Part shown: positions 40,629 to 49,619 of the stretch, piece by piece
How the letters are laid out: each line of letters starts with the position of its first letter
How positions within the stretch are numbered: the stretch's first letter is position 1
Assembly (NCBI GenBank): GCA_945869725.1
Contig: CAMBPO010000006.1
Location: 1-64,000, forward strand
From: Klebsiella pneumoniae
GTDB taxonomy: Bacteria > Pseudomonadota > Gammaproteobacteria > Pseudomonadales > Pseudohongiellaceae
DNA length: 64,000 nt
Reading direction: 5' to 3'
Made by a program: the position numbers and the translations under genes
Notes under the pieces: model-generated
Database searches by the model: none
What the model was told of the DNA's origin: nothing
What the model saw: the letters and a program-made list of their open reading frames with translations, nothing else

Positions 40629-41807
40629 TTACTTGCTGAGCAGGCTCATCGCCTGCTCAAGACCTTTTACTGACATTGGAAACATTCTGTCCGCAACTAA
40701 TTCGCGGACAATCGCAATTGAATAGCCATGTTCCCAATGCTGTTTTGGAACTGGGTTTATCCAGGCAACATGCTCGTAGTGTTCCGTCAGTCGCTGCATC
40801 CAGATGGCACCAGCTTCTTCATTATAGTGCTCGATACTGCCACCAACGTGAGTAATCTCATAGGGAGCCATGGTTGCATCACCTACAAAAAGCACCTTGT
40901 AATCCCTGCCATATTTGTTAAGAACATCAAAAATTGCCGTGGTTTCAGCCTGCCGGCGTTTACTCTGCTTCCAAACGGACTCATACACAAAATTGTGGAA
41001 ATAGAAATATTCTAGATGTTTGAATTCAGAGCGCGCTGCCGAAAAAAGTTCTTCACATAATTGAATGTAGGGGTCCATCGAACCGCCGACATCAAAAAAT
41101 ATAAGAACTTTGACAGAGTTGTGACGCTCGGGAACCATCTTGATGTCCAATAGTCCGGCATTGCGAGCAGTTGAAGTGATGGTGTCGTCTATATCAAGCT
41201 CATCTTGCACACCTGTCCTGGCAAATTTGCGCAACCGCCTTAATGCCATTTTGATATTGCGGGTACCAAGCTCAACACTGTCATCAAGGTCGCGGTATTC
41301 TCGCTTGTCCCACACTTTGACTGCTTTGCCTTCCCTGCCCTCATCCTGGCCTATACGAACTCCCTCGGGATTAAAACCGAAGGCACCGTAGGGTGATGTC
41401 CCGCCCGTGCCAATCCATTTGTTACCACCTTGATGACGTTCTTTCTGTTCAGCCAAGCGTTTACGAAACTCTTCCATGAGCTTCTCAAGACCGCCCATCG
41501 ACTCAATCAGTGCCCGCTCTTCCTCTGAAAGAGATGCCTCAAACTGCCGCTTGACCCAGTCGTCGGGGATGACATCCCTGAGCAGGTCATCAAGGACAGA
41601 AAGCTCTCTGAAGTATCGCGAAAATGCCCTGTCAAACCGATCGTAATATTTTTCGTCTTTTACCAAACACAACCGTGCCAACAAGTAGAACTGATCCATG
41701 TCTGCAAACGCAAAATTTTGTTTCAGACATTCCAGTAAGGAAAACAGCTCACCAAGGCTGACTGGTACTTTTTCTTTGCGCAGACTGTTAAAAAATCGAA
41801 TCAACAT
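40629..41807 (-). CDS. VWA-domain protein (CoxE-like) of a MoxR-VWA module
   Basis: A 392-residue cytosolic protein with a helical N-terminal region (residues ~1-125), a charged and Gly-rich linker, and a von Willebrand A domain from ~230. The metal-ion-dependent adhesion motif is DVGGS (239-243); FVGDATM appears later. The ATG at 41807 is chosen over the upstream extension to 41888, because MLIRFFNSLRKEKVPVSLGE is the family-like start and lies four bases after the moxR stop. MoxR-VWA pairs act as chaperones or cofactor-insertion helpers in studied cases; the client here is unknown. Confidence 0.87.
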   Translation of the reverse strand: MLIRFFNSLRKEKVPVSLGELFSLLECLKQNFAFADMDQFYLLARLCLVKDEKYYDRFDRAFSRYFRELSVLDDLLRDVIPDDWVKRQFEASLSEEERALIESMGGLEKLMEEFRKRLAEQKERHQGGNKWIGTGGTSPYGAFGFNPEGVRIGQDEGREGKAVKVWDKREYRDLDDSVELGTRNIKMALRRLRKFARTGVQDELDIDDTITSTARNAGLLDIKMVPERHNSVKVLIFFDVGGSMDPYIQLCEELFSAARSEFKHLEYFYFHNFVYESVWKQSKRRQAETTAIFDVLNKYGRDYKVLFVGDATMAPYEITHVGGSIEHYNEEAGAIWMQRLTEHYEHVAWINPVPKQHWEHGYSIAIVRELVADRMFPMSVKGLEQAMSLLSK

Positions 41808-41811
41808 GGGA

Positions 41812-42654
41812 CTATCTTTTTGCCCGATGCATAAATGCGATTTTTTCCAGCAAATGCACGTCCTGTTCATTTTTGAGTAACGCACCATACAGCGGTGGAA
41901 TGGCGCTCTTCACATCCTGATTTTTAAGTACCTCCTCCGGAATATCATCAGCCAGCAGTAACTTCAGCCAATCAATCAACTCTGAAGTAGATGGACGCTT
42001 TTTAAGTCCTGGTACCTTTCGGACATCAAAGAATATGTCCATCGCCTGTGCGAGCAATTCCTTTTTGATATCCGGAAAATGTACAGCAACAATTTTTTCC
42101 ATCGTTACCGCATCCGGAAATTTTATGAAATGAAAAAAGCATCGACGCAAAAATGCATCTGGTAACTCTTTTTCATTATTGCTGGTAATGATTACAATCG
42201 GACGAGTTATGGCTTTGACAATTGAACGTGTCTCATAGACGTAGAACTCCATCTTATCGAGCTCAAGCAATAGATCATTCGGAAATTCAATGTCAGCCTT
42301 GTCGATTTCATCGATCAACAACACTACCTGCTTATCCGCTTCGAATGCCTGCCAGAGCTTGCCCTTTAATATGTAATTAGAGATGTCATGGACCTTGGGG
42401 TCTCCCAACTGAGAGTCACGCAACCTGGAAACTGCGTCGTATTCATACAAGCCCTGCTGAGCTCGAGTGGTAGATTTAATGTGCCATTGAATCAATTCCA
42501 GACCCAGTCCTGCAGAAATCTGTTCTGCCAACATGGTTTTGCCAGTACCAGGCTCGCCTTTGATCAACAACGGTTTCTGCAGACAAATTGCCGCATTAAC
42601 CGCCATCTGTAACTCTTCGGTTGCCACATAATCGCTTGTTCCAGTAAATCGCAT
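41812..42654 (-). CDS. MoxR-family AAA+ ATPase
   Basis: A 280-residue AAA+ ATPase. The Walker A motif is KGEPGTGKTML, Walker B is LLIDEIDKAD, and sensor 1 is IITSNNEKELPDAFLRRC with the arginine finger region. The ATG at 42654 (AGGAG 11 bases upstream, protein beginning MRFTGTSDYVATEELQ) is preferred to a GTG at 42705 without a proper site. It is flanked by a small membrane protein upstream and the VWA gene 4 bases downstream, so the three probably form one operon. The specific substrate is unknown. Confidence 0.9.
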   Translation of the reverse strand: MRFTGTSDYVATEELQMAVNAAICLQKPLLIKGEPGTGKTMLAEQISAGLGLELIQWHIKSTTRAQQGLYEYDAVSRLRDSQLGDPKVHDISNYILKGKLWQAFEADKQVVLLIDEIDKADIEFPNDLLLELDKMEFYVYETRSIVKAITRPIVIITSNNEKELPDAFLRRCFFHFIKFPDAVTMEKIVAVHFPDIKKELLAQAMDIFFDVRKVPGLKKRPSTSELIDWLKLLLADDIPEEVLKNQDVKSAIPPLYGALLKNEQDVHLLEKIAFMHRAKR

Positions 42655-42691
42655 GCCCGTTTCTACTCCTATATCAGACTTATAATTTCGA

Positions 42692-43039
42692 TCAGTTTTT
42701 GACACCTTTGCGGAAAATCACCGTTGCGATGCCGATTACCCAGACCAGCACAACAGCGGATGACAGGGCCAGCAATAGAGGCACCATGGCACGTATGAAT
42801 GAATCACCGCCGACGGTAATCATATCCAGAAGAATTACAATGACAGCCGGCGCCATCAAATCTTCGTCAGCAGCGACATACCAGGGAGTATAAATCAGCA
42901 CCAGCATGATTGCTCTCAAGGTATTCGCCAGCAGTTTGGATCCTATAATGCCTGTTGCTTTGTAGAACAAGACATAACAAACAGTACCAGCGGTAAGATA
43001 AATAGCCCAACTAGCCAGATAACCATAAATATCAACCAT
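42692..43039 (-). CDS. Conserved small integral-membrane protein upstream of moxR
   Basis: A 115-residue, very hydrophobic protein with four predicted helices (approximately residues 9-30, 37-57, 62-80 and 85-108) and a basic C-terminus (FRKGVKN). I do not recognise a named family. Its place 37 bases before the MoxR gene and on the same strand suggests it is the membrane partner of the MoxR-VWA pair, but this is inference only. Confidence 0.7.
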   Translation of the reverse strand: MVDIYGYLASWAIYLTAGTVCYVLFYKATGIIGSKLLANTLRAIMLVLIYTPWYVAADEDLMAPAVIVILLDMITVGGDSFIRAMVPLLLALSSAVVLVWVIGIATVIFRKGVKN

Positions 43040-43072
43040 AACGCTTGCCTTCCATTGTCACTGGTGTGAGTT

Positions 43073-43540
43073 TTATGCTTTCACCCAGCGAATTACATGT
43101 TCTTCCAGACCATTATCGTGAACATAGTCTTCAGACAGAATCCGACCGGTAATGGGTATTCCTCTCTCTATCATGGCGGTACGATTCCCGGTGAGCAGCG
43201 GATGCCAGTCGGGTAAAGGTCTGTCCAGAAAACGGAGTTTATAAGCACAGGTTTCAGGAATCCAGTGTAGCGCAGAGGGCAGATTCTCCATGTCGAGAAC
43301 CAGGCAGTCAGGCACCTTGAATTGCCGCGTTTTGTAAGCTTTACACGTGCACTGATTTTGATTCAGATACCGACAGGCCACACGCGTAAACTGAACCTTG
43401 AAGCTGTCCTCATCCTGTAACTTTTTCAGACAGCAGCGTGCGCATCCGTCGCACAACATTTCCCATTCCTGACGACTCAGCTCTGCCAGAGGGAGTTGCC
43501 AGAACTGTTCTCTAATCTCGATGTTGTTACTGTCAGTCAT
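43073..43540 (-). CDS. ycgN: YcgN-family cysteine-cluster protein (UPF0260)
   Basis: A 155-residue protein of the YkgJ/UPF0260 type with a conserved cysteine pattern: CDGCARCCLKK near the N-terminus, then CRYLNQNQCTCKAY and PDCLVLD, followed by CAYKLRF. These ligands suggest bound metal (zinc or an Fe-S cluster). The function is not established. The start overlaps the end of rnd by eight bases, so it is translated with RNase D. Confidence 0.9.
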   Translation of the reverse strand: MTDSNNIEIREQFWQLPLAELSRQEWEMLCDGCARCCLKKLQDEDSFKVQFTRVACRYLNQNQCTCKAYKTRQFKVPDCLVLDMENLPSALHWIPETCAYKLRFLDRPLPDWHPLLTGNRTAMIERGIPITGRILSEDYVHDNGLEEHVIRWVKA

Positions 43541-44687
43541 GATTCAACGCCGCTGTCAGGCATTCCTGAATCAAAGGGCGCTGCCAGGCTTTTTCGAGAC
43601 TGGCGGGCCATCTGATCTGAGCGCCAGCTGAAGCAGAATCCGGGTTAAGATGGATCAATTGCACCAACTGCTTTTTTCGCGCCAGCAACTCCGATGCAAT
43701 ACCGGTAGATTCAGCAAGCTGTTCGATTTGATGCTGACAACGTTTTAGCACCCGACGCTGTTCCTGAGTCAACGGTAACCCATCAACACGTTCCGCCTCA
43801 TGTGCGGCAACCGGACTGGACCCAGCAATCAGAGCAAGTATTGCAGAGCTGTCCTGATGCTGCAGATTTCTCGAAATATCCTTGATTTGTCCCAGCTGTG
43901 CCCGATCAGCAGGTCTCTTTTCTGCCAATTCAATCAAGTCGGCGTCTCTGGCTATCCATGTTCGCGGCTTGTCTCGGGACCGGGCTGTTTGTTCCCTCCA
44001 GACACATAATCGCTTCAGCACACCTAGCTGCTCGCGATTCAGGCGCCAGGCCGCACCCATGCCCAGATAGATTTCCTCCCAGACTGCCGGATCTTCAGCA
44101 TTTTTGGCAACCAGACTCAGCTGATCACAATCACTGCGAAAGTAATCAAAATAACCTTTTTGCTGCAACCTACCTTTCAGTTCTGTGTAAAGATCAGGCA
44201 AGTGAGCAACGTCTAACGCCGCATATAGAATCTGGTCCGCAGACAATGGCCTTCGCAGCCAATCAGATCGGGTCTCCGACTTCTCAAGCACAATGTCCAT
44301 CAGTTTGAGTACAAGATTCAGATAACTCATGCTGAATCCAAACCCTAAAAATGCCGCCGCTCGCTGGGTATCAAAAAGAGGTGATGGCGCACATTTGAAC
44401 TCGCTGTAAAACAATACGAGATCCTCAGAACATGAATGAATAATCTTCACTATCGCGGGATCTGTAAGGATTTCGACAAATGGTTGCCATTCTGTTAACA
44501 ACAAAGGATCAAGCAAAAAATTCTTACCTGCCTCACCGACCTGTATCAGTCCAGACTTAGGATAAAAGGTACTTACCCTCATAAACTCCGTGTCTATCGC
44601 CAAATGGCTTGTAGTCTTCCACTGATCACAAAGCTGTCTGAGCCTTTGGTTGTCTACAACAAGTTCTGCACTCACATCCTCAGTCAT
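43533..44687 (-). CDS. rnd: Ribonuclease D
   Basis: 3'-5' exoribonuclease that trims tRNA precursors. The 384-residue protein has the DEDD exonuclease domain (AIDTEFMR with the first Asp-Glu pair, IIHSCSEDLVLF, and YAALDVAHLPDLY) and two HRDC-like helical domains in the C-terminal half. It lies between recR and ycgN, with a tiny overlap with ycgN. Length and motifs match E. coli RNase D. Confidence 0.95.
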   Translation of the reverse strand: MTEDVSAELVVDNQRLRQLCDQWKTTSHLAIDTEFMRVSTFYPKSGLIQVGEAGKNFLLDPLLLTEWQPFVEILTDPAIVKIIHSCSEDLVLFYSEFKCAPSPLFDTQRAAAFLGFGFSMSYLNLVLKLMDIVLEKSETRSDWLRRPLSADQILYAALDVAHLPDLYTELKGRLQQKGYFDYFRSDCDQLSLVAKNAEDPAVWEEIYLGMGAAWRLNREQLGVLKRLCVWREQTARSRDKPRTWIARDADLIELAEKRPADRAQLGQIKDISRNLQHQDSSAILALIAGSSPVAAHEAERVDGLPLTQEQRRVLKRCQHQIEQLAESTGIASELLARKKQLVQLIHLNPDSASAGAQIRWPASLEKAWQRPLIQECLTAALNHD

Positions 44688-44712
44688 TCATTTTTCCATA
44701 GAGCTGAATGGC

Positions 44713-45309
44713 TCAGCGTAATTGTTGACGTCCATTAAATGCATGACTCAGCGTACCACCATCCACAAACTCCAGTTCGCCACCTACAGGTACGCCATGA
44801 GCAATTCTGGAAAGCAACAAAGGTCGGTTTTTTAGAAGACCGGCGATGTAATAGGCTGTCGCCTCACCTTCAACTGTCGGATTGTTTGCCAGGATGATCT
44901 CCTCCACGGGATGTCTGCCTAGCAGAGTCATCAATGCATCAATTCCTATTTCCTGTGGACCAATGCCATCAATCGGGGAGAGGTGACCGGACAGTACAAA
45001 ATATAAACCCCGATAACTTCCGGTCTGCTCAATAGCCATCAGATCAGCCGGGGATCCAACGATGCAAAGCAATCGCTGATCTCGTGAAGGATTGCTGCAC
45101 AGTCCACAAAGTCTTTCTTCAGTTAAAACTCGACACTGCTCACAGTGACCAACGCGCTGCAAAGCTGTTTCTATAGCCTCGCTTAGTCGTGCGGCACCTG
45201 CCCTGTTTCTTTCCAGCAGGTAAAGTGCCATGCGTTGCGCAGACTTTGGCCCCACCCCGGGCAGGCACCTCAGGGACTGGATTAGTTCATCTACGATGGG
45301 GCTTTTCAT
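44713..45309 (-). CDS. recR: Recombination mediator RecR
   Basis: Helps RecO load RecA on SSB-coated DNA for gap repair. The 198-residue protein has the helix-hairpin-helix [22 protein letters not shown], the zinc site [16 protein letters not shown] and the Toprim domain ([17 protein letters not shown]). It follows ybaB, the conserved dnaX-ybaB-recR order. Confidence 0.98.
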   Translation of the reverse strand: MKSPIVDELIQSLRCLPGVGPKSAQRMALYLLERNRAGAARLSEAIETALQRVGHCEQCRVLTEERLCGLCSNPSRDQRLLCIVGSPADLMAIEQTGSYRGLYFVLSGHLSPIDGIGPQEIGIDALMTLLGRHPVEEIILANNPTVEGEATAYYIAGLLKNRPLLLSRIAHGVPVGGELEFVDGGTLSHAFNGRQQLR

Positions 45310-45377
45310 GTCACCTCAAGTACTCATTGCGACCCTGAACGGCAGGGCAATAAAATTTTTCAGAATCCGGGTTTGGA

Positions 45378-45698
45378 TCAAAAAGGAAACTTGAAACCAT
45401 CCGGCATTTTGAAACCAGATGCCATCTGACTAAAGGCGTCTGTGCTGCCTTCGTCCAATTTTTTAACGGCATCATTAAATGCAGCGGCAATCAGATCCTC
45501 GATTATCCCTTTATCTTCCCGCATAAGTTCATCACTGAGTTCAATACGACGCACATCGTAACGACCTCCAAGTTGCACCTTCGCCAGCCCCGCACCAGAC
45601 TCGCCAGTTACAACACGTTTAGCGGCCTCTTCCTGAGCTTTTTGCATTTGCTCCTGCATTTTTTTTGCCTGACTTAAAAGTTCGTTCAAGTCATTCAT
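45378..45698 (-). CDS. ybaB: YbaB/EbfC nucleoid-associated protein
   Basis: Small dimeric DNA-binding protein found next to dnaX and recR in most bacteria. The 106-residue product starts MNDLNELLSQAKKMQEQMQ, a helical Lys/Gln-rich N-terminus, and ends with the typical FKMPDGFKFPF tail. The frame is open to 45743, but the ATG at 45698 is the family start and is preceded by AGGAG (reverse complement of ctcct). It lies between dnaX and recR. Confidence 0.96.
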   Translation of the reverse strand: MNDLNELLSQAKKMQEQMQKAQEEAAKRVVTGESGAGLAKVQLGGRYDVRRIELSDELMREDKGIIEDLIAAAFNDAVKKLDEGSTDAFSQMASGFKMPDGFKFPF

Positions 45699-45753
45699 CG
45701 GTAACTCCTGTTTATGTCGATTTAATACATTCCTGCAGGACAATAAAGGTGAA

Positions 45754-47370
45754 TCAGCTTACCGTAACTCGCGAAATCTCAAATGAGTCGCCATCAATTT
45801 TGGCGTCAAATCCCACCACTAGCGCCATGACACCAACATCCTGATAAAAGCGTTGATGTAATGCCTCAATTGCCGCTGCTTTTTCGCGTCTGCGCCTCTC
45901 GGCCGGTGTTTCAGTCGCTAAAGGTCCTATGCTGATCTCGACCCCGACAGAACGCCCAAGGCTTTCCGAAAGTGCATGCGCAATAATCTCAGCATGTTCT
46001 GAGTTATACAAAGCACTTTGCTGCTGATCAAGTACCAGAACAAACCTGTCAGACTCTGCTGAAACGGGCAAACAGTTCCATAAAATGTTCCCACTGATAC
46101 CCGACAAACTACACTCCGAAACCAACTGATACCAATCGATAACTTCTGGTTTCACAACACTGTTTATGGGCTTCGCATCATCAGTTGCAGGGATAACAGG
46201 AGGATTAACCAGTTGTGGCTCAGCGGTCGATGGCGTCAGCTCAGGCTTTTTTTTTTGCTCCGTATCAGAATCTCGATGCATAAATACATCAGGACTGAAT
46301 GCATACATTCGCAGAATTGCCATGTTAAAACTCATTTTCCTATCGGGACTAACCATCATCTCCTGCAATGCTTGCAGACCGATCTGATAATAAAGTTGTG
46401 CATCTTCGGGACTCAACGAAGCGGCCAACCCGATAACACGTTCACGATCACCCTCGCTGTTATCAACTGCTTCCGGCACTAATTGCGCTAAGGTGATGCG
46501 ATAGAACACACTCAACATGTGTTCCAGTAATCGTTGATAGTCGGGATTATTCTCCGCTGCGATTCCCTGCAGCCTTACGATTTCCATTGGATTACGACCG
46601 GCTAGCGCTTCTATCAGCAAAAATATCAGTGTGAAATCGGGTGTCCCCAATAAACTGGCAACAGAGATCGACTCTACCCGGCCCCCGCCAAAGGAAATAC
46701 TTTGATCCAGCAAGGTCAACGCGTCACGCATGCTGCCACCAGCAGCACGTGCCAGTTGCCAGAGCGCATCTTCTTCATAATCTATCTGCTCTGAAGCAAG
46801 CACTGTCTTCAGGTACCCAACAATCTGTGCCGGGGCAAGATTCTTTAAATGAAACTGCAAACAACGGGAAAGAACCGTAATCGGCAATTTTTGAGGATCA
46901 GTCGTTGCCAGCAAAAATTTTACATGTGCAGGCGGCTCTTCAAGCGTTTTGAGCAACGCATTAAAGCTGTGTGACGACAGCATGTGAACTTCGTCAATAA
47001 GGTAAACCTTGAAGCGGCCTCGCGCGGGAGCATACTGCACGTTTTCGAGTAACTCGCGGGTATCTTCGACCTTTGTGCGTGATGCCGCATCAACTTCTAT
47101 GAGGTCGATAAATCGTCCCTCAGAAATTTCTCTGCAAGCATCACATGCACCGCACGGCGTGGCGGAAATTCCCAATTCGCAATTTAGGCAACGGGCCAGA
47201 ATTCTGGCGACAGTGGTTTTGCCGACCCCCCTGGTTCCGGTAAACAAGTAAGCATGATGAAGGCGTTTATTTTCAAGCGCGTGAATCAGCGTCTGCAAGA
47301 CGTGCGTCTGCCCTGCCATTTCACTGAAATTTTTAGGCCGCCATTTGCGGGCCAGAACCTGATATGTCAT
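45754..47370 (-). CDS. dnaX: DNA polymerase III subunits tau/gamma
   Basis: Clamp-loader ATPase that holds the replicative polymerase together. The 538-residue tau form has Walker A GTRGVGKTTVARI, the four-cysteine zinc module (CLNC...CGACDAC), Walker B DEVHMLS and sensor 1 TTDPQKLPITVLSRC, then a linker and a C-terminal domain. It is shorter than E. coli tau (643). An A10 tract at codons 372-375 can produce a short gamma form (see separate entry). dnaX follows the 4.5S RNA gene. Confidence 0.97.
   Translation of the reverse strand: MTYQVLARKWRPKNFSEMAGQTHVLQTLIHALENKRLHHAYLFTGTRGVGKTTVARILARCLNCELGISATPCGACDACREISEGRFIDLIEVDAASRTKVEDTRELLENVQYAPARGRFKVYLIDEVHMLSSHSFNALLKTLEEPPAHVKFLLATTDPQKLPITVLSRCLQFHLKNLAPAQIVGYLKTVLASEQIDYEEDALWQLARAAGGSMRDALTLLDQSISFGGGRVESISVASLLGTPDFTLIFLLIEALAGRNPMEIVRLQGIAAENNPDYQRLLEHMLSVFYRITLAQLVPEAVDNSEGDRERVIGLAASLSPEDAQLYYQIGLQALQEMMVSPDRKMSFNMAILRMYAFSPDVFMHRDSDTEQKKKPELTPSTAEPQLVNPPVIPATDDAKPINSVVKPEVIDWYQLVSECSLSGISGNILWNCLPVSAESDRFVLVLDQQQSALYNSEHAEIIAHALSESLGRSVGVEISIGPLATETPAERRRREKAAAIEALHQRFYQDVGVMALVVGFDAKIDGDSFEISRVTVS
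46241..46256 (-). promoter_or_regulatory. Programmed slippage site in dnaX (gamma-subunit production)
   Basis: On the mRNA, ten consecutive A (46256 down to 46247) span codons Q372 to K375 as CAA-AAA-AAA-AAG. A -1 shift, or insertion of one A by RNA polymerase, gives AAA-GCC-TGA, ending the protein after K375-A376. This mirrors the E. coli A AAA AAG site, where the -1 frame also stops at once, and resembles the A9 tract of Thermus. Predicted product: 376-residue gamma. GGAG lies directly upstream of the tract. Confidence 0.75.
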
Positions 47371-47478
47371 GCGCCGTGTTGGACTCGAATGAAGAAGATG
47401 GCGGTATTGTATTGCAATAATCGCGCTAACATCACCTTAATTTGAATCATGACAGCAGAGGGGAACCAGCAAGATGGT

Positions 47479-47577
<99 letters not shown>

Positions 47578-47582
47578 GACAA

Positions 47583-47611
47583 GGGATACCATAAAGTCTG
47601 ACAACAGCCAA
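47583..47611 (-). promoter_or_regulatory. Putative promoter of ffs
   Basis: TTGGCT (47606-47611), a 17-base spacer and TATCCC (47583-47588) lie just before the estimated 5' end of the 4.5S RNA. The -10 matches poorly (3 of 6), but spacing and position fit. Confidence 0.4.
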
Positions 47612-47687
47612 TCTGTGCTAGATAGCTGCGCTCAGGGGCGGCATTATCATTAAATTGCAGGATTGAATCAAGCTTAAACAAAATTCA

Positions 47688-49619
47688 TTATTCCAGTCCC
47701 AGAGCCAGCAGACGGGTATCCGGGCCGGCACCTGCCGCAACTACGATGAACTGTTTACCGTTAACCATATAACTCATCGGCGTGCCCATCGGCGGCAATG
47801 GCAAGTCAAGCTCACTGAGCACCTGACCATTGTCCTTGTCGTAGGAGCGTATCACCGCTCGTGATTCATCAAACTGGGCGACAAACAACAGTGATTTGGT
47901 TAACAACGGCCCATTCCTGCCAAAACTCCCAACCGGACCAGGGTCAGGAATGCCCATATCGATCAATCGCTGCTGAATCCCACGTCCGTGTGGCACCATC
48001 CACAGGTGCTCGCCTTTGTTCAGGTCAATCGCTGTAATTCTGGCGTAAGGTGGTTTGATCAATGGCAATCCCTGTGGCCCGCTCACTGTAAAACTGCGGT
48101 CTCTGATGTAACCAAAGTCTGACTCCCCTTCGGCAGGCTTGCGCAGGCGCACAAATCGCGGCGCAGAGAATGAAGGGACATACATCACGCCTGTTTCCGG
48201 ATCTACCGCTGCTCCGGTCCAGGTTACTCCACCACTGTACCCGGGAAAAACAATGACGCCCCGCTCACTTGGCGGTGTAAACAAAGGTCCATAGTCGATA
48301 TCCCGGATGAGATACAGCGCCTGCTGACGCAGTTCAGGGGTAAAATCGATCAAGGTACTGTCAGATATGCCCTGCGGTTCAAATGGCGGTGGCTTGGTTG
48401 GAAAAGGCTGCGTCGGTGAAGAGCGCTCACCTGGCACCGTGGATTGAGGCACTGGACGCTCTTCGATAGGCCACACCGGCTCTCCGGTGATGCGGTCAAA
48501 TACGTAAACAAATCCCTGTTTGCTGGTTTGCGCAACGGCTTTAATCTTGCGACCGTCAACTTCGATATCCAGCAGATTGGGCGCTGCTGGCAGGTCATAG
48601 TCCCATAAACCGTGATGTACCATCTGGAAATGCCAGACTATCTCACCCGTTGCCGCGTCAAGACACACCAGGCTTTCAGCATAAAGATTGTCACCCAGGC
48701 GGTGCGCACCATACCAATCGTTATTCGGGGTACTGGTTGGCAGGTAGACATATCCGGTTTCTGGATCCGCACTCATGGTGGTCCAGACATTGGTAGCACC
48801 GGCTGTGCGCCAGGCTTCATTTTCCCATGTCTCAGCGCCGCGCTGCTCTTGCTGGGGCACTGTATGAAAAATCCACTTTTGCTCTCCTGTACGGGCATCG
48901 TAGCCTCGCACGTGTCCAGGTGGTAGCTGATCCTGAAACAGCGGCCCATCACTGATCGAAGAGCCAACAACAATGATATCGTTGATTACTGTAGGCGGAG
49001 AAATGGATCCGTAAAGTCCGGTCCGGGTATCTCTACCAAGGCCGAGCTTCAAGTCGACTACGCCGTCCGAGCCAAAGCTGGCATCCGGCAGACCGGTTTT
49101 TGCATTGATAGACCACAATAGTCCATCGTTGGCAGCCATCAGAATACGGCCGTCGCCTCCATCATCCCACCAGGAAACACCCCGATGATTGTTATCAAAA
49201 TTAGGATGCCTGCCGCGCTGCCATGAACCGGTATCAAACACCCATAATTGCTCGCCACTAACCGCATTGATGGCGGCTACCATTCCGAGAGACGTGCTGA
49301 CGTACAGCACGCCATTGATCATGATGGGTGTTGACTTGTACTCACCTGCACTGGCGCGTTCATCGGCCCGAAATACTGCATTATCCGGCGTTTCCCATGA
49401 CCAGAGAATTTTAAGCTGCTGAACATTTTCAGCGTTTATCTGATCCAGAGGTACATATTTGCTGGAGGCAAGATCGCTGCCATACGCAGTCCACTGCACA
49501 TCACCCGTACTGACGGGCAATGTATCCTGTGCAAATACGCTGCCCGCAAGTGCCGCTCCCATGACAATGGTTGCAGCCAACTGCTTACAATACAAGCAGG
49601 TTAGCCGCTCAAGGCAACG
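47688..49619 (-). CDS. PQQ-dependent dehydrogenase, second copy of the tandem pair
   Basis: Quinoprotein of the glucose/alcohol dehydrogenase type with a predicted beta-propeller made of about eight PQQ-like repeats. It has the motifs SDLASSKYVPLDQIN, YKSTPIMINGVLYVSTSLG, NDWYGAHRLGDNLYAESL, HGLWDYDLPAAPNLLDI (LWDxD, matching the conserved aspartate motif of membrane glucose dehydrogenase), KQGFVYVFDR with its lysine, and the closing GKQFIVVAAG. The ATG at 49619 overlaps the previous stop by 11 bases and starts a signal-like N-terminus (MRCLERLTCLYCKQL...SVFAQ). The product is 643 residues. Substrate unknown. Confidence 0.85.
   Translation of the reverse strand, partial: RCLERLTCLYCKQLAATIVMGAALAGSVFAQDTLPVSTGDVQWTAYGSDLASSKYVPLDQINAENVQQLKILWSWETPDNAVFRADERASAGEYKSTPIMINGVLYVSTSLGMVAAINAVSGEQLWVFDTGSWQRGRHPNFDNNHRGVSWWDDGGDGRILMAANDGLLWSINAKTGLPDASFGSDGVVDLKLGLGRDTRTGLYGSISPPTVINDIIVVGSSISDGPLFQDQLPPGHVRGYDARTGEQKWIFHTVPQQEQRGAETWENEAWRTAGATNVWTTMSADPETGYVYLPTSTPNNDWYGAHRLGDNLYAESLVCLDAATGEIVWHFQMVHHGLWDYDLPAAPNLLDIEVDGRKIKAVAQTSKQGFVYVFDRITGEPVWPIEERPVPQSTVPGERSSPTQPFPTKPPPFEPQGISDSTLIDFTPELRQQALYLIRDIDYGPLFTPPSERGVIVFPGYSGGVTWTGAAVDPETGVMYVPSFSAPRFVRLRKPAEGESDFGYIRDRSFTVSGPQGLPLIKPPYARITAIDLNKGEHLWMVPHGRGIQQRLIDMGIPDPGPVGSFGRNGPLLTKSLLFVAQFDESRAVIRSYDKDNGQVLSELDLPLPPMGTPMSYMVNGKQFIVVAAGAGPDTRLLALGLE

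Noticed and set aside
46247..46256. The dnaX A10 tract as a sequencing error
   Set aside because: The dnaX frame stays open and matches family sequence on both sides of the tract, so the count of ten is consistent with a correct read.
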